The notes under the pieces were generated by a model. That model was not told the origin of the DNA, did no database searches, and was given only the letters and a program-made list of their open reading frames with translations. Positions 6,083-13,264 of a stretch of DNA of 14,708 bases are shown here, one piece after another (position 1 is the first letter of the stretch; every line of letters starts with the position of its first letter). Origin of the DNA: Thermoproteota archaeon (lineage in GTDB: Archaea > Thermoproteota > Methanomethylicia > Methanomethylicales > B66-G16); NCBI GenBank assembly GCA_003649085.1, contig QMQV01000036.1:1-14708 (forward strand), given 5' to 3'. Made by a program: the position numbers and the translations under genes.

Positions 6083-7056
6083 TTTTACATAGGCGTTTTT
6101 CAATAATTGTCGAACCTGCTGAAGGCTACGACTTTCACTTAACAGCCAGGGCATATGCTTTACCAGGTGAATATGATGGTGTTAAAGCTAGAATACCCAT
6201 TTTTGAGAAAAACAGCTTAGCTATTGCTGAAGTAACGTGCTTAAGCGACGGCAAGCTTAGCGTAACATGTTATTCCAACACGAATATTGAAAAGAGCTTT
6301 GTTGAGGAGAAAGTTAGGCACGTGCTAGCCTTTGACGAGGACTTATCCGAGTATCACGCGATAATAAGAGGAGACCCTGTGTTAAACGCCATATCCTCAA
6401 AGTTTAAGGGGTTGAGGATGAAAGGGGTTAGCAATTTATGGAATGCTATGCTAATAGCGTTTTGCCAACAAAACGCTAGTTTTAAACAAGGTTGGAGGAT
6501 GTATAGGAATATCGTTTACAACATGGGCTTGAAAGTAGGCTTAGAGGGAGGCGTTAGTGTATTTGTCACGCCTTCGCCAGCCATGGTTGTTGAGCAGGGG
6601 TTAGCGAAGTTAAGGGAGCAAGGGTTGGGATATAGAGCTAATTATGTTCTTGAAGCTGCGAAGGTGTTTGTGGAGGAGGAAAGCTTTGAAGAGAAGCTCA
6701 GTGAGGTAGACGTTGAAGCGTACGCAGCTATTAAGAAGATTAGGGGACTTGGAGTTTATAGCGGTAGGTTAGCACTTTTACTTGCACAAAGAAGGTATTC
6801 TTTAACACCATTAGATAGGTGGACCATTAGGATATTAAGTGAGATCTACGCTAAGAAGAGGCTTTCATTAACAGAAGCTGAGGAAGAGGCTAAGAGGCTT
6901 TGGGGCAAGTGGAGTGGTTTATCGGTATACTTCATGACGATAGTGCTCGATGCTGAAGTTATATCAAAGGCGCTTCAGCGTATAGCTGAAGGAAGGGTTG
7001 AGCCTAGCTTATGCGGAGTTTTAACTCCAATGACTTTGTGGCAGTATTCATGGTGA
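6079..7056 (+). CDS. HhH-GPD DNA glycosylase, AlkA/OGG-like
   Basis: This base-excision repair enzyme should flip out and remove a damaged base. The 325-residue protein has an N-terminal beta domain (1-85) like AlkA and OGG1, followed by a helical glycosylase core. DPVLNAISSKFKGLRMKG (99-116) and LWNAMLIAFCQQNASF (120-135) match the start of the core in AlkA-like enzymes. The helix-hairpin-helix is IRGLGVYSGRLALLLA (221-236), and the catalytic aspartate is D246 in LTPLDRW. The hairpin position that holds lysine in bifunctional OGG/EndoIII enzymes is not lysine here, pointing to a monofunctional glycosylase. The substrate (alkylated, deaminated or oxidised base) cannot be read from sequence. 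It overlaps the preceding small gene by four bases, and its end is five bases from the converging gene at 7062. Confidence 0.85.
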   Translation: MILHRRFSIIVEPAEGYDFHLTARAYALPGEYDGVKARIPIFEKNSLAIAEVTCLSDGKLSVTCYSNTNIEKSFVEEKVRHVLAFDEDLSEYHAIIRGDPVLNAISSKFKGLRMKGVSNLWNAMLIAFCQQNASFKQGWRMYRNIVYNMGLKVGLEGGVSVFVTPSPAMVVEQGLAKLREQGLGYRANYVLEAAKVFVEEESFEEKLSEVDVEAYAAIKKIRGLGVYSGRLALLLAQRRYSLTPLDRWTIRILSEIYAKKRLSLTEAEEEAKRLWGKWSGLSVYFMTIVLDAEVISKALQRIAEGRVEPSLCGVLTPMTLWQYSW

Positions 7057-7061
7057 AGAAG

Positions 7062-7547
7062 CTACTTAACTACTCGAGCTTTACCCCACCATCCTTCAAA
7101 AACTCTCTTAACAACTTCTACTGTTGATGGTGGAGCGCTAAAAATTATCACGTTTCTCTTAGCGTATTCCTCAAGGCCATGTCTTACTTCAAGCCTTAAA
7201 TGCTGATCATCAACAATAATCCAGTGGACAATAGGAGATCCAGCTTTCTTAATCTCTAAATGTGGACTACGCTTTTTAAGTTCAAAAAGCCAAGGCACCC
7301 CATCTCTAAGCTTACTTAAGTTTACGCGCCCATCTAGTAAAAGCCTAAAACTTTTAACTCTTAAGACACAGCTTTCGAAAGCTTGCTTTACATCGGGGTC
7401 ATTGTAAAATCCTGGGTACATACTGGTGCTCATAGAGACAGAGTTCTTAGCTACACCTAGTAAGCTGATTACGTAATGTTTAAATGATTCAGGTCCGCCC
7501 GAAACCATTAGGAAAGGAGTTTTAAGCTCTAGGCTCAAACACCACAC
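7062..7547 (-). CDS. Hypothetical protein, possibly PLD-fold (MIT_C or TrmB-tail like)
   Basis: The gene encodes 161 residues with no signal peptide or membrane segment. Alternating strands and helices, with VHWIIVDDQHLRLEVRHG at 107-124, weakly recall the single half-motif of phospholipase D-fold domains that lack full catalytic HKD pairs, such as the MIT-associated C-terminal domain or the tail of TrmB-type regulators. An H-x5-D arrangement is present, but the usual lysine of HxK is absent, so a binding role is more likely than catalysis. The GTG start at 7547 is only a few bases after a TATA-like TTTATTTA (7549-7556). If that element is used, translation would begin at the in-frame ATG at 7508 (MVSGGPE). 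It diverges from the VanZ-like gene. Confidence 0.6.
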   Translation of the reverse strand: MWCLSLELKTPFLMVSGGPESFKHYVISLLGVAKNSVSMSTSMYPGFYNDPDVKQAFESCVLRVKSFRLLLDGRVNLSKLRDGVPWLFELKKRSPHLEIKKAGSPIVHWIIVDDQHLRLEVRHGLEEYAKRNVIIFSAPPSTVEVVKRVFEGWWGKARVVK

Positions 7548-7595
7548 CTAAATAAACTTTGGCTTTTCTTAATAGTAAGGTTAGCGTTATGTAAT

Positions 7596-7604
7596 GTTTA
7601 ATTA
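7596..7604 (+). promoter_or_regulatory. TATA box for the VanZ-like gene
   Basis: GTTTAATTA sits 43 bases before the TTG start at 7643. A start site about 26 bases downstream would give a leader of some 17 bases carrying the GAGGT ribosome binding site at 7631-7635. A second AT-rich run (GATAAATAG, 7614-7622) is too close to leave room for that site. Confidence 0.45.
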
Positions 7605-7642
7605 GCTCCATCGCGATAAATAGGGCTTTAGAGGTTATGTGA

Positions 7643-8047
7643 TTGAACTATAGGTATGTACCAGCACTTCTATACATGGCGCTGATCTTCTACATATCCT
7701 CAATACTGCTGCCGAAGCCTATAGAGCAGGTCACGACGTTTTACTTTGATCCTGGAAAACACCTTGCGCATCTAGTTGAATACGCTATCTTATCAGCGTT
7801 GCTTTACGTAGCTTTAAGAAATGTTAACAAATCGTTTATAGTTAGCGCTTTCTACGGCCTCTCAGATGAAGTACATCAATACTTTGTACCTACTAGGTTC
7901 TTCGACCTCACGGACTTGACGTTTGACGTATTGGGAGCTTTATTAGGGGCTTTGTTTACAGCGTTACTATGTAAGAAGGTTGCGGAAAGAAGAGAGGCTA
8001 GCAAGTTAAGTGCAAGGCCGCAACAGCGCGTTTTCCTTCGTGAATAA
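7643..8047 (+). CDS. VanZ-like family membrane protein
   Basis: This 134-residue integral membrane protein has about four hydrophobic segments (roughly 6-22, 42-59, 64-75 and 94-111). The VanZ signature is clear: PGKHLAHLVEYAIL (37-50) and YGLSDEVHQYFVPTR (71-85), followed by D95 and LGALLGALF. VanZ lowers teicoplanin sensitivity in enterococci, but most family members, including archaeal ones, have no known role, so no resistance function should be assumed. TTG is the start because GAGGT lies seven bases upstream. The C-terminal ~20 residues are basic and fall outside the domain. The last 50 bases overlap the end of the convergent Mth938-like gene. Confidence 0.85.
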   Translation: MNYRYVPALLYMALIFYISSILLPKPIEQVTTFYFDPGKHLAHLVEYAILSALLYVALRNVNKSFIVSAFYGLSDEVHQYFVPTRFFDLTDLTFDVLGALLGALFTALLCKKVAERREASKLSARPQQRVFLRE

Positions 8048-8348
8048 GCTTATTATAGATCTTACAGGCCTCACTTGTCGGGGCTTTAATGAGCTCAATG
8101 CCTTTAGACTTTGCATACTGCTCAACTTCAGGCTTAACCTCCATTATCCCATACGCGCCAGTTCCTACAACGATTACTTCAGGGTTTTCAGCAAACACCT
8201 CCTTGATGTCATCTAAGTGAAGAGCGTGACCCTCTATTCTCCACCAATTTGGCTTGACCTTATTCCAAAAGACTATAACATCACTCGTATACTTCACACC
8301 GTTTACGACAACCTCGCCAAACCTATAGCTGTCGACTTTATAGCTCAT
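7998..8348 (-). CDS. Mth938-like domain protein (AAMDC/NDUFAF3 superfamily)
   Basis: This single-domain cytosolic protein of about 116 residues belongs to the Mth938/DUF498 superfamily, which includes human AAMDC and the complex I assembly factor NDUFAF3. The archaeal role is unknown. The pattern is typical: VDSYRFGEVVVNGVKYTSD, VIVFWNKV, WWRIEGHALHLDDIKEVF, then PEVIVVGTGAYGIMEVKPE, KGIELIKAPTSEACKIYN and RAVAALHLTC. ATG 8348 is preferred: it puts the first conserved strand at the usual distance and has GGTG about eight bases upstream. A GTG at 8357 would add three residues. It lies 53 bases after the GIY-YIG-like gene on the same strand and may share its transcript. Its last 50 bases overlap vanZ-like coding sequence on the other strand. 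Confidence 0.88.
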   Translation of the reverse strand: MSYKVDSYRFGEVVVNGVKYTSDVIVFWNKVKPNWWRIEGHALHLDDIKEVFAENPEVIVVGTGAYGIMEVKPEVEQYAKSKGIELIKAPTSEACKIYNKLIHEGKRAVAALHLTC

Positions 8349-8401
8349 AAAGCGCACCAGTTAAAAAAGAATAGTAAGGTGATATATTTTAGCTCAGCTT
8401 C

Positions 8402-8857
8402 TTAAACTAAGACAGGAAATTCTCCGTGAATTTCAAAGTATTGTCGCTTAATCAAGCTTTCAGTTACGCCAGGGTTTGGAGAGGACAACCAGCCTATTTC
8501 AAACCTCCAGCCAGATATTAAGAGAGAAGCTAGCGCAGGAAATATTGGGTGTCGAGCTCTATACAGCAAGGAGTATTTTTGCTTCAATGAGTATGCCGCG
8601 CCGATATACAATATGGGGCAATCAGATAGTTTTCTCAACTTGCTAATCTTAGCTAGCGCGTATTCCTCAAACTTAAGCCAGTTAAACTTGCTTAAAAGCT
8701 TCTTCACATTGTCTATAGCTTCCTCCACGGGTAAACCTCTTGATTGAACTCGTATGGCGTAAACTCCAGATCCTTGAAGTTCTTCTGGATTTACTTCATT
8801 AAGACTACGCCAAGAGAAGCTTTGAAAAACTTTATCACATGCGCAACTTATCGGCAA
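8402..8857 (-). CDS. GIY-YIG nuclease-like domain protein
   Basis: The gene encodes 151 residues. SGVYAIRV (30-37) and CPILYIGAA (80-88) match the two strands that name the GIY-YIG fold. The helix after them carries R100 in LLYRARHP, near the family's catalytic arginine. E133 in VTESLIKRQYF is a candidate metal-binding glutamate, and the protein ends in HGEFPVLV, resembling the usual G-x-PxLN tail but without the asparagine. The spacing between the GVY and YIG strands (about 50 residues) is long because of an inserted helical segment. Activity is therefore likely but not certain; substrate and role are unknown. The start used is TTG 8857. No good ribosome binding site is visible, and an ATG at 8861 is out of frame. 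Confidence 0.65.
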   Translation of the reverse strand: MPISCACDKVFQSFSWRSLNEVNPEELQGSGVYAIRVQSRGLPVEEAIDNVKKLLSKFNWLKFEEYALAKISKLRKLSDCPILYIGAAYSLKQKYSLLYRARHPIFPALASLLISGWRFEIGWLSSPNPGVTESLIKRQYFEIHGEFPVLV

Positions 8858-8984
8858 ACATAACCCAGATAATTTCTCTGCTTGCGCTTAGCTTTAACTT
8901 CATGTATAATGCAGTTAAGCGTAAAATTAGAACTTAGACTTCTCACAAATATCGTAATAAAAACTTGTGCTTTCAGGGGGTGCT
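8858..8984. other. AT-rich spacer, possible promoters only
   Basis: No coding sequence is visible. GAAATTATC (about 8868-8877, read on the minus strand) and GCATTATAC (about 8902-8911, minus) are possible TATA boxes for the GIY-YIG-like gene. AATAAAAAC (8956-8964, plus) lies about 25 bases before the start of the pseudogene that follows. Confidence 0.35.
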
Positions 8985-9390
8985 GTGAGGGAAGTTTGGT
9001 ATTTTGCCTATGGAGTTAACTTAAACAAACCTTAGTTGAAAATGCTCGTCGGCTTCTGGAGAAAAGAGCGTAAAGCTATGCTTAAAGGCTTTAAGCTTAT
9101 CTTCGCTAAAGGATGTGAAAGCCATATAACGGATAGAGCAAAAGCTGTTTCCAAGAGCTCATTTAAGACCTCACGATCTTCACAAACGGCTTAAGGTTTT
9201 ATAATGAAAGAGACTCGTGTCCCCTTGATAGAGACGTGGATAGCGTAGCCCCAGCCAGCACAGCAGCTAACCCCGTTCTTAAAGCTTCTAAATAGGAGAC
9301 TTTTCATGCCGGCTTGAAGGAAAGACTTAGCTAATTTCTTGAGGGAGCATACGCCAGAACATGAAGATGCGAAACTATCATCTTACACAT
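8985..9390 (+). pseudogene. Decayed gamma-glutamylcyclotransferase-like (GGCT/AIG2) gene
   Basis: A GTG at 8985 follows a strong AGGGGGTG ribosome binding site and reads VREVWYFAYGVNLN, the FAYGSN substrate-binding loop of the gamma-glutamylcyclotransferase fold. A TAG at 9033 interrupts it. The same frame then continues with KAMLKGFKLIFAKG, matching the family's L-x-GY-x-LxF strand, before stopping at 9192. Further on, in other frames, come APASTAANPVLKASK (about 9250-9290), TFHAGLKE (about 9305-9325) and FLREHTPEHEDA (about 9338-9375), which resemble the end of the domain (usually xYVA-P, then a helix with GAREHGL). The acidic catalytic region is not recognisable. So there is at least one nonsense mutation, and frameshifts are likely. 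The right boundary is approximate. Confidence 0.6.
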
Positions 9391-9440
9391 GACGCATACC
9401 TCTCAGCCACAAGGCGTATTTATGTAAAAATCTTTTTCAA

Positions 9441-9869
9441 GTGATAAAGAGGCTAAGCTGTGAGAAAATGAGAAAGTTTGTGGGTAGGTTGCTTTGTCAG
9501 ATTCCAGTACTAGATTTCTACTTCATAGCTTCAAATAAGATAAACACATATTTCCCGATGTTCTCTTACATGTCGAGGAAAAAGAAGGTATTGGCTCAAC
9601 TTGAACATGTAGCATACCTTATTTTGGGATTTTACGCGTGTTTAATGCTTAACGCTAAACTTGCTTTTCTAATATATGCTTCCTGCGCCTTAATAGTTAT
9701 GCCTCTTGAGGCTTACTTAGCGAAGAAGGTTAAGAAGTTTCCTACGTGGGAGTGGGCAAGTAAACATTCCTTTAAGACTGTGTTCTCCACCTTTTGCTTA
9801 ATATTGGTAAACTTAACACTTTACTTCTCAATAGGCGTCCTCGTAGCTCATACATTGTATAAGGCTTAA
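9441..9869 (+). CDS. Small hypothetical membrane protein
   Basis: The gene encodes 142 residues and is not recognised. A basic, amphipathic N-terminus (about 1-50) is followed by hydrophobic segments at about 55-75 and 74-92, a basic loop (AYLAKKVKKFPTWEWASKHSF, about 91-111) and a C-terminal segment (112-139). That suggests two or three membrane passes, with the basic loop inside. TATTTATG at 9418-9425 could be a TATA box. It would start the RNA near 9443-9450, which favours the in-frame ATG at 9468 over the GTG at 9441 used here. The gene stands between two decayed regions, so it may itself be in poor repair, although the frame is intact. Confidence 0.55.
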   Translation: MIKRLSCEKMRKFVGRLLCQIPVLDFYFIASNKINTYFPMFSYMSRKKKVLAQLEHVAYLILGFYACLMLNAKLAFLIYASCALIVMPLEAYLAKKVKKFPTWEWASKHSFKTVFSTFCLILVNLTLYFSIGVLVAHTLYKA

Positions 9870-10155
9870 GGGCGATGGGCTGATAGCTTCATGTGAAAAC
9901 AAGTAGACTTGGGAGAGAAGCTTATAAGCGAAGCTGAAAACGTAGCTAAGCTCCTCTTTTAATCGTACATAGCATATGAAAAAACAAGCAACTCTTAAAT
10001 TGCCCATCGAGTGAGGGCTTTCTGCCTTTAAAAGTCTATGTTTGATAACTTGAAGATGCTAGGTGTAGACATGTTTTTAAAGAACGCTTTCATGTCGTAA
10101 TTCTTTGAAGAAGCTTTAAGAAGTAATTAAGCCGCTATGATAGGTTGAGATCAAC
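9870..10155. other. Gene-free spacer with short broken frames
   Basis: No gene can be supported here. Short open stretches occur on the plus strand (DLGEKLISEAENVAKLLF from about 9907; MFDNLKMLGVDMFLKNAFMS from about 10038), each ending at a stop after 20 codons or so. CGATGGGC (9873-9880) and GCCCATCG (10002-10009) are complementary, but they are 120 bases apart and short. The look is of decayed coding DNA. Confidence 0.4.
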
Positions 10156-11325
10156 TTGTACAACTTACTAGCGCTATTTGCCCTAGCCTTAGTATTGATA
10201 TTCTTAACGCTACGTAGAGTAAATCTCGCAGTAGCGCTTGCATCCATTACGGTAGCTTATGGCATACTCACTTTAAGAGAACGAATTCTAGAAGTCACGT
10301 GCGCAGCTCTTAACGCTGACTTAGTGAGGCTTATATCAGCTTTTGTGCTCGCCTTCTTCTTAGCTGAGTTTCTACGGAGTGCTGGGGTAGCTGATAATAT
10401 TGTTAAGGGCTTAAGCAGCATTGATGCGCGCCTCACATGTCTCGCTATACCAGCTATAATAGGCTTAATTCCCATACCCGGCGGGGCTTTGGTATCAGCA
10501 GTTATGTTGCGTGATCACTATAATAGCATGAAGTTTAGCCCAGAACAAGCTACCTTTATGAACTACTGGTTTAGACATATCTGGGTGCCTTCGTGGCCTC
10601 TTTTCCAGTCCATAATTTTAGCAGCAGCCGTACTTAGCTTAAAGGTTGTGGAGGTTGTTGAAGTAACGTATGTAGGTACGATAGCTGCTATATTGGGCGG
10701 GGTTTTAGTTGCAAGTCCTTGGCTAAAATCTAGTAGACAGCTGATATACGCTGGCAATAAACGTGCTTTACTTCACTTATGGCCTTTTATACTCGTAGCG
10801 TTGTTGGTGGTTTTATTAAAGCTAGGAGTTGTTGACGCGTTGTTGGTAGTTATCATAGCAGTTTTAATGATATATAAGCCGAGTAAGGAAGCTTTAATAA
10901 AGGCAGTTAAGTTTGCTTTGAACCCCACGATATTAGCTGCTGTCTTTGCCGTTATGGTGCTTAAAGAATATGTTGTAGCTAGTGGAGCAGCTCACAACTT
11001 CGCCTCACTAGCTTTATCACTTTCAATGCCAGCTGAAATGCTAGTCTTCATAGTGCCTTTTGCTGTAGGCTCCGTGTTGACTAATGAGTTTATATTTGTG
11101 GGCATAACTTTCCCCCTATTACTGCCTTTAATAACGAAGCAGACGCTTTTCTGGGCTTACTTAGGTGGTTACTTAGGAGTGCTGCTAAGCCCTGTTCACC
11201 TATGTCTAGTCTTAACAGCTCAACACTTTAACGCTAGCATAGGTAAGGTCTATAAGTACACCATACCAGCAGTAGCGCTTACGATAGCGTTAGCGTATGT
11301 AATTCGCCATCTCCTAGCAGCTTAA
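10156..11325 (+). CDS. DUF401 family integral membrane protein
   Basis: This 389-residue membrane protein has ten or more hydrophobic segments throughout and no signal peptide beyond the first segment. It matches the DUF401 family of archaea and some bacteria, which resembles GntP/ion-transporter-type permeases but has no known substrate. Diagnostic pieces are IGLIPIPGGALVSAV (102-116), the aromatic block NYWFRHIWVPSWPLFQ (136-151), and a second half with NEFIFVGITFPLLLP and GGYLGVLLSPVHLCLVLT. The two halves look like an inverted pair of helical bundles with re-entrant loops at IPGGA and SPVHL. TTG 10156 begins the first hydrophobic segment after only two polar residues and has a partial site (GGTTGAG) upstream. 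It stands alone, so its neighbours give no hint of a substrate. Confidence 0.85.
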   Translation: MYNLLALFALALVLIFLTLRRVNLAVALASITVAYGILTLRERILEVTCAALNADLVRLISAFVLAFFLAEFLRSAGVADNIVKGLSSIDARLTCLAIPAIIGLIPIPGGALVSAVMLRDHYNSMKFSPEQATFMNYWFRHIWVPSWPLFQSIILAAAVLSLKVVEVVEVTYVGTIAAILGGVLVASPWLKSSRQLIYAGNKRALLHLWPFILVALLVVLLKLGVVDALLVVIIAVLMIYKPSKEALIKAVKFALNPTILAAVFAVMVLKEYVVASGAAHNFASLALSLSMPAEMLVFIVPFAVGSVLTNEFIFVGITFPLLLPLITKQTLFWAYLGGYLGVLLSPVHLCLVLTAQHFNASIGKVYKYTIPAVALTIALAYVIRHLLAA

Positions 11326-11427
11326 GCAAATAACCGTGATGTTTAGAAGCGCTTTGTTTTATGGGTAAAACGCTAAAAGACCCTGACTCTCAAAACTCTA
11401 GCTTAATAATCGGAATGGAGCTTGAAA

Positions 11428-12285
11428 ATGGCCGTTGCGAAAAGCGAGTATTTTGATCTCATATCAATAGACTCCTCACGTCATTTCACAGAAGCTATTT
11501 TAAAAGTGTTAACTGACCTCCATAGCTCATTGCGTAAGCTTATTGAAATGTTCATTAGCTCATGGGCGTTCAAGTTTAAAGTGATATCCTATAAGAAGGT
11601 TAAGGCTGTTAAAAACTACTTGAGAGAGCGTGAGCCTTGGTTTACGCTAAGCTTGCTTAGGAGCTCTCGTAACTTAGGCTATAAGGGCTTAGTGATTTTA
11701 TGCGAAGAAGAGGAGTTTGATGAAGCTGTCTTATTCGAAGAGTGCATACACTCTGTTTTGAGCTTTGTAGAACACCCTATTCAGAGAGCTGAGCTTTCTT
11801 ATGAACAAGAGGTCGCGTCCATACTAGCTGAGTACGGAGTGGCTTCAAATAAGGTGTTTTCACTTTGGCTAAGCAGTTTCTCAAAGGTCCTTGAAGACAG
11901 TTTAACGCATTTTTACGTTTTTAACCTAATGGAGAAGTTATGTGAGAGATGCTCGTCTAAGCTTAGGGAGAGACTTGGTAGACTAGCGTTTAGAGTTGTT
12001 GAAGACCTCAATAGGCTACATGGGGAGAATGCTATCTTATACGCTGTTAACGTGGCGCCTTGGGCTGCTGTTGTTGAGAGATTTAGCAATTTTCAATTTG
12101 GCTTAGGCGCTTTAAAGCAAGAGGAGGTTGTAAAGTTGAAAAACCGTATTTACGAAGTATTTGAAAAAGCTAATTTAAGCAGCTTACATGGCTTGAGAGA
12201 GACCAGAGCGAGCATAATGCGTTTGCAACTCAACGCCTTAAAGAAGCTAAGCTTGCTTAACCGCCTTAGCGAAATTTCATTTTAA
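11428..12285 (+). CDS. Unrecognised protein with a degenerate HExxH-like motif
   Basis: The gene encodes 285 residues. It is predicted to be soluble and mostly helical, and I do not recognise the family. LVILCEEEEFDEAVLFEECIHSVLSF (about residues 88-113) places EECIH where a zincin would have HExxH; the first histidine is glutamate. Acidic residues about 17-20 positions later (SYEQEVAS) sit where a third ligand might be. This would make it a catalytically dead relative of a metallopeptidase, but the match is weak. The second half is basic and helical (KLCERCSSKLRERLGRLAF). ATG 11428 is preferred over TTG 11422 because GGAG (11417-11420) lies seven bases before ATG but only one before TTG. An AT-rich CTTAATAAT at 11402-11410 may be the TATA box. 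Confidence 0.65.
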   Translation: MAVAKSEYFDLISIDSSRHFTEAILKVLTDLHSSLRKLIEMFISSWAFKFKVISYKKVKAVKNYLREREPWFTLSLLRSSRNLGYKGLVILCEEEEFDEAVLFEECIHSVLSFVEHPIQRAELSYEQEVASILAEYGVASNKVFSLWLSSFSKVLEDSLTHFYVFNLMEKLCERCSSKLRERLGRLAFRVVEDLNRLHGENAILYAVNVAPWAAVVERFSNFQFGLGALKQEEVVKLKNRIYEVFEKANLSSLHGLRETRASIMRLQLNALKKLSLLNRLSEISF

Positions 12286-12328
12286 GTAGGAAAAGCTAAC
12301 ATCTTAAAATAGGGGTTTCTCTTACTTG

Positions 12329-13240
12329 ATGAAAGCTATTAATCTATATGGGCTGACGTTACCTGAGATTAACGCTGGTGATGATCTCTCAGAGCTGATT
12401 GTAGAAGCTGCTAAGCGCTCTGGCATTGACTTAGAGAATGGAGATGTCGTGGTTATTGCTAGTAAAGTCGTATCTAAGGCTTTAGGCTTAGTAAGGGAGG
12501 TCGATGGCGTTAAGCCTGGTAAGAGAGCTGTTAAGATAGCTAAGAAAGCTGGCGTAGATGCGCGTATTGTCCAACTTATACTTGAAGAAAGCGATAAGCT
12601 TCTCTTCGCTATACCAGTTAAAAAGCTTGTAGAAAAAGGCGTTTTAGACATATCTAAGATGTCTAGAGATGTTGAAAGAGGGTATAGCGCTCTCAACCTA
12701 TACCCTACGGTCTTAATCGTTGAAAGAGATAAGCAGCTTTGGTCTGAAGCTGGCATCGATCAGTCAAATCACCCAATGGGATGCTGTTCAATACCTCCTA
12801 GGAGCTTAGATGTCGTTGCTAAACAACTTGCTGAGAAGATAGCTGAGAAAACTGGTAAGAAAGTTGCTGTCGTAGTCTCTGATACTGAGCTCATGCCCTT
12901 TGGAAGCTTAGACTTTGCTAGAGGCTCATACGGTATTTTGCCTATATCGAGAAAGTTTGGAGAAAGCGATGCCTATGGAAAGCCTAAGTTCGGTGGCTTA
13001 GATCACGTAGCACACGAGGTTTGCTGCGCGGCAGCTTTGTTAATGGGGCAGTGCGCTGAAGGCATACCAGTTGTCATCATAAGGGGGCTTGAATATGAGT
13101 GGTTTGAAGGAGGCTTATCAGATTATACGTTAGCGAGCTTAGATAAGATGGGAGATGCTATCGCTGAGGTTTTCAAAGCTACAGCTAAGGTATTTGGACT
13201 TAAACACTTACTTAAGCTATTGTTGAGCATCATATCTTAA
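12329..13240 (+). CDS. CofE-like protein, F420-0:gamma-glutamyl ligase family
   Basis: CofE adds glutamates to coenzyme F420-0 with GTP. The fold is recognisable: PEINAGDDLSELI (13-25), LENGDVVVIASKVVSKALG (36-54), ILEESD (84-89), AGIDQSN (141-147), VAVVVSDTE (179-187), GGLDHVAHEVCCAAALLMG (222-240) and EGIPVVIIRG (244-253); numbering is from 12326 and drops by one from ATG 12329. The loop that reads SDSFGRPWR in true CofE is SDTELMPFGSLDFARG here, so the substrate-binding arginine and tryptophan are lost. The 303 residues exceed CofE's ~250, with an extra helical tail. Paired cysteines (153-154, 233-234) plus C243 are unusual. No other F420 gene is nearby. It is probably a paralogue acting on another acid. 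ATG 12329 is chosen over the adjoining TTG 12326; CTTAAAATA (12303-12311) may be its TATA box. Confidence 0.8.
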   Translation: MKAINLYGLTLPEINAGDDLSELIVEAAKRSGIDLENGDVVVIASKVVSKALGLVREVDGVKPGKRAVKIAKKAGVDARIVQLILEESDKLLFAIPVKKLVEKGVLDISKMSRDVERGYSALNLYPTVLIVERDKQLWSEAGIDQSNHPMGCCSIPPRSLDVVAKQLAEKIAEKTGKKVAVVVSDTELMPFGSLDFARGSYGILPISRKFGESDAYGKPKFGGLDHVAHEVCCAAALLMGQCAEGIPVVIIRGLEYEWFEGGLSDYTLASLDKMGDAIAEVFKATAKVFGLKHLLKLLLSIIS

Positions 13241-13264
13241 CAGCGCAGAAAACAGGGTAAACTC

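Noticed and set aside
7643..8047. VanZ-like gene as an antibiotic-resistance determinant
   Set aside because: The family match is to the fold only; archaea lack the peptidoglycan target and no other van gene is present.
8010..8405. Plus-strand open frames opposite the Mth938-like gene
   Set aside because: They lie antisense to a well-supported conserved domain and lack start signals.
12322..12756. Minus-strand open frame of 144 codons inside the CofE-like gene
   Set aside because: Serine- and threonine-rich shadow; the plus frame has conserved family motifs.
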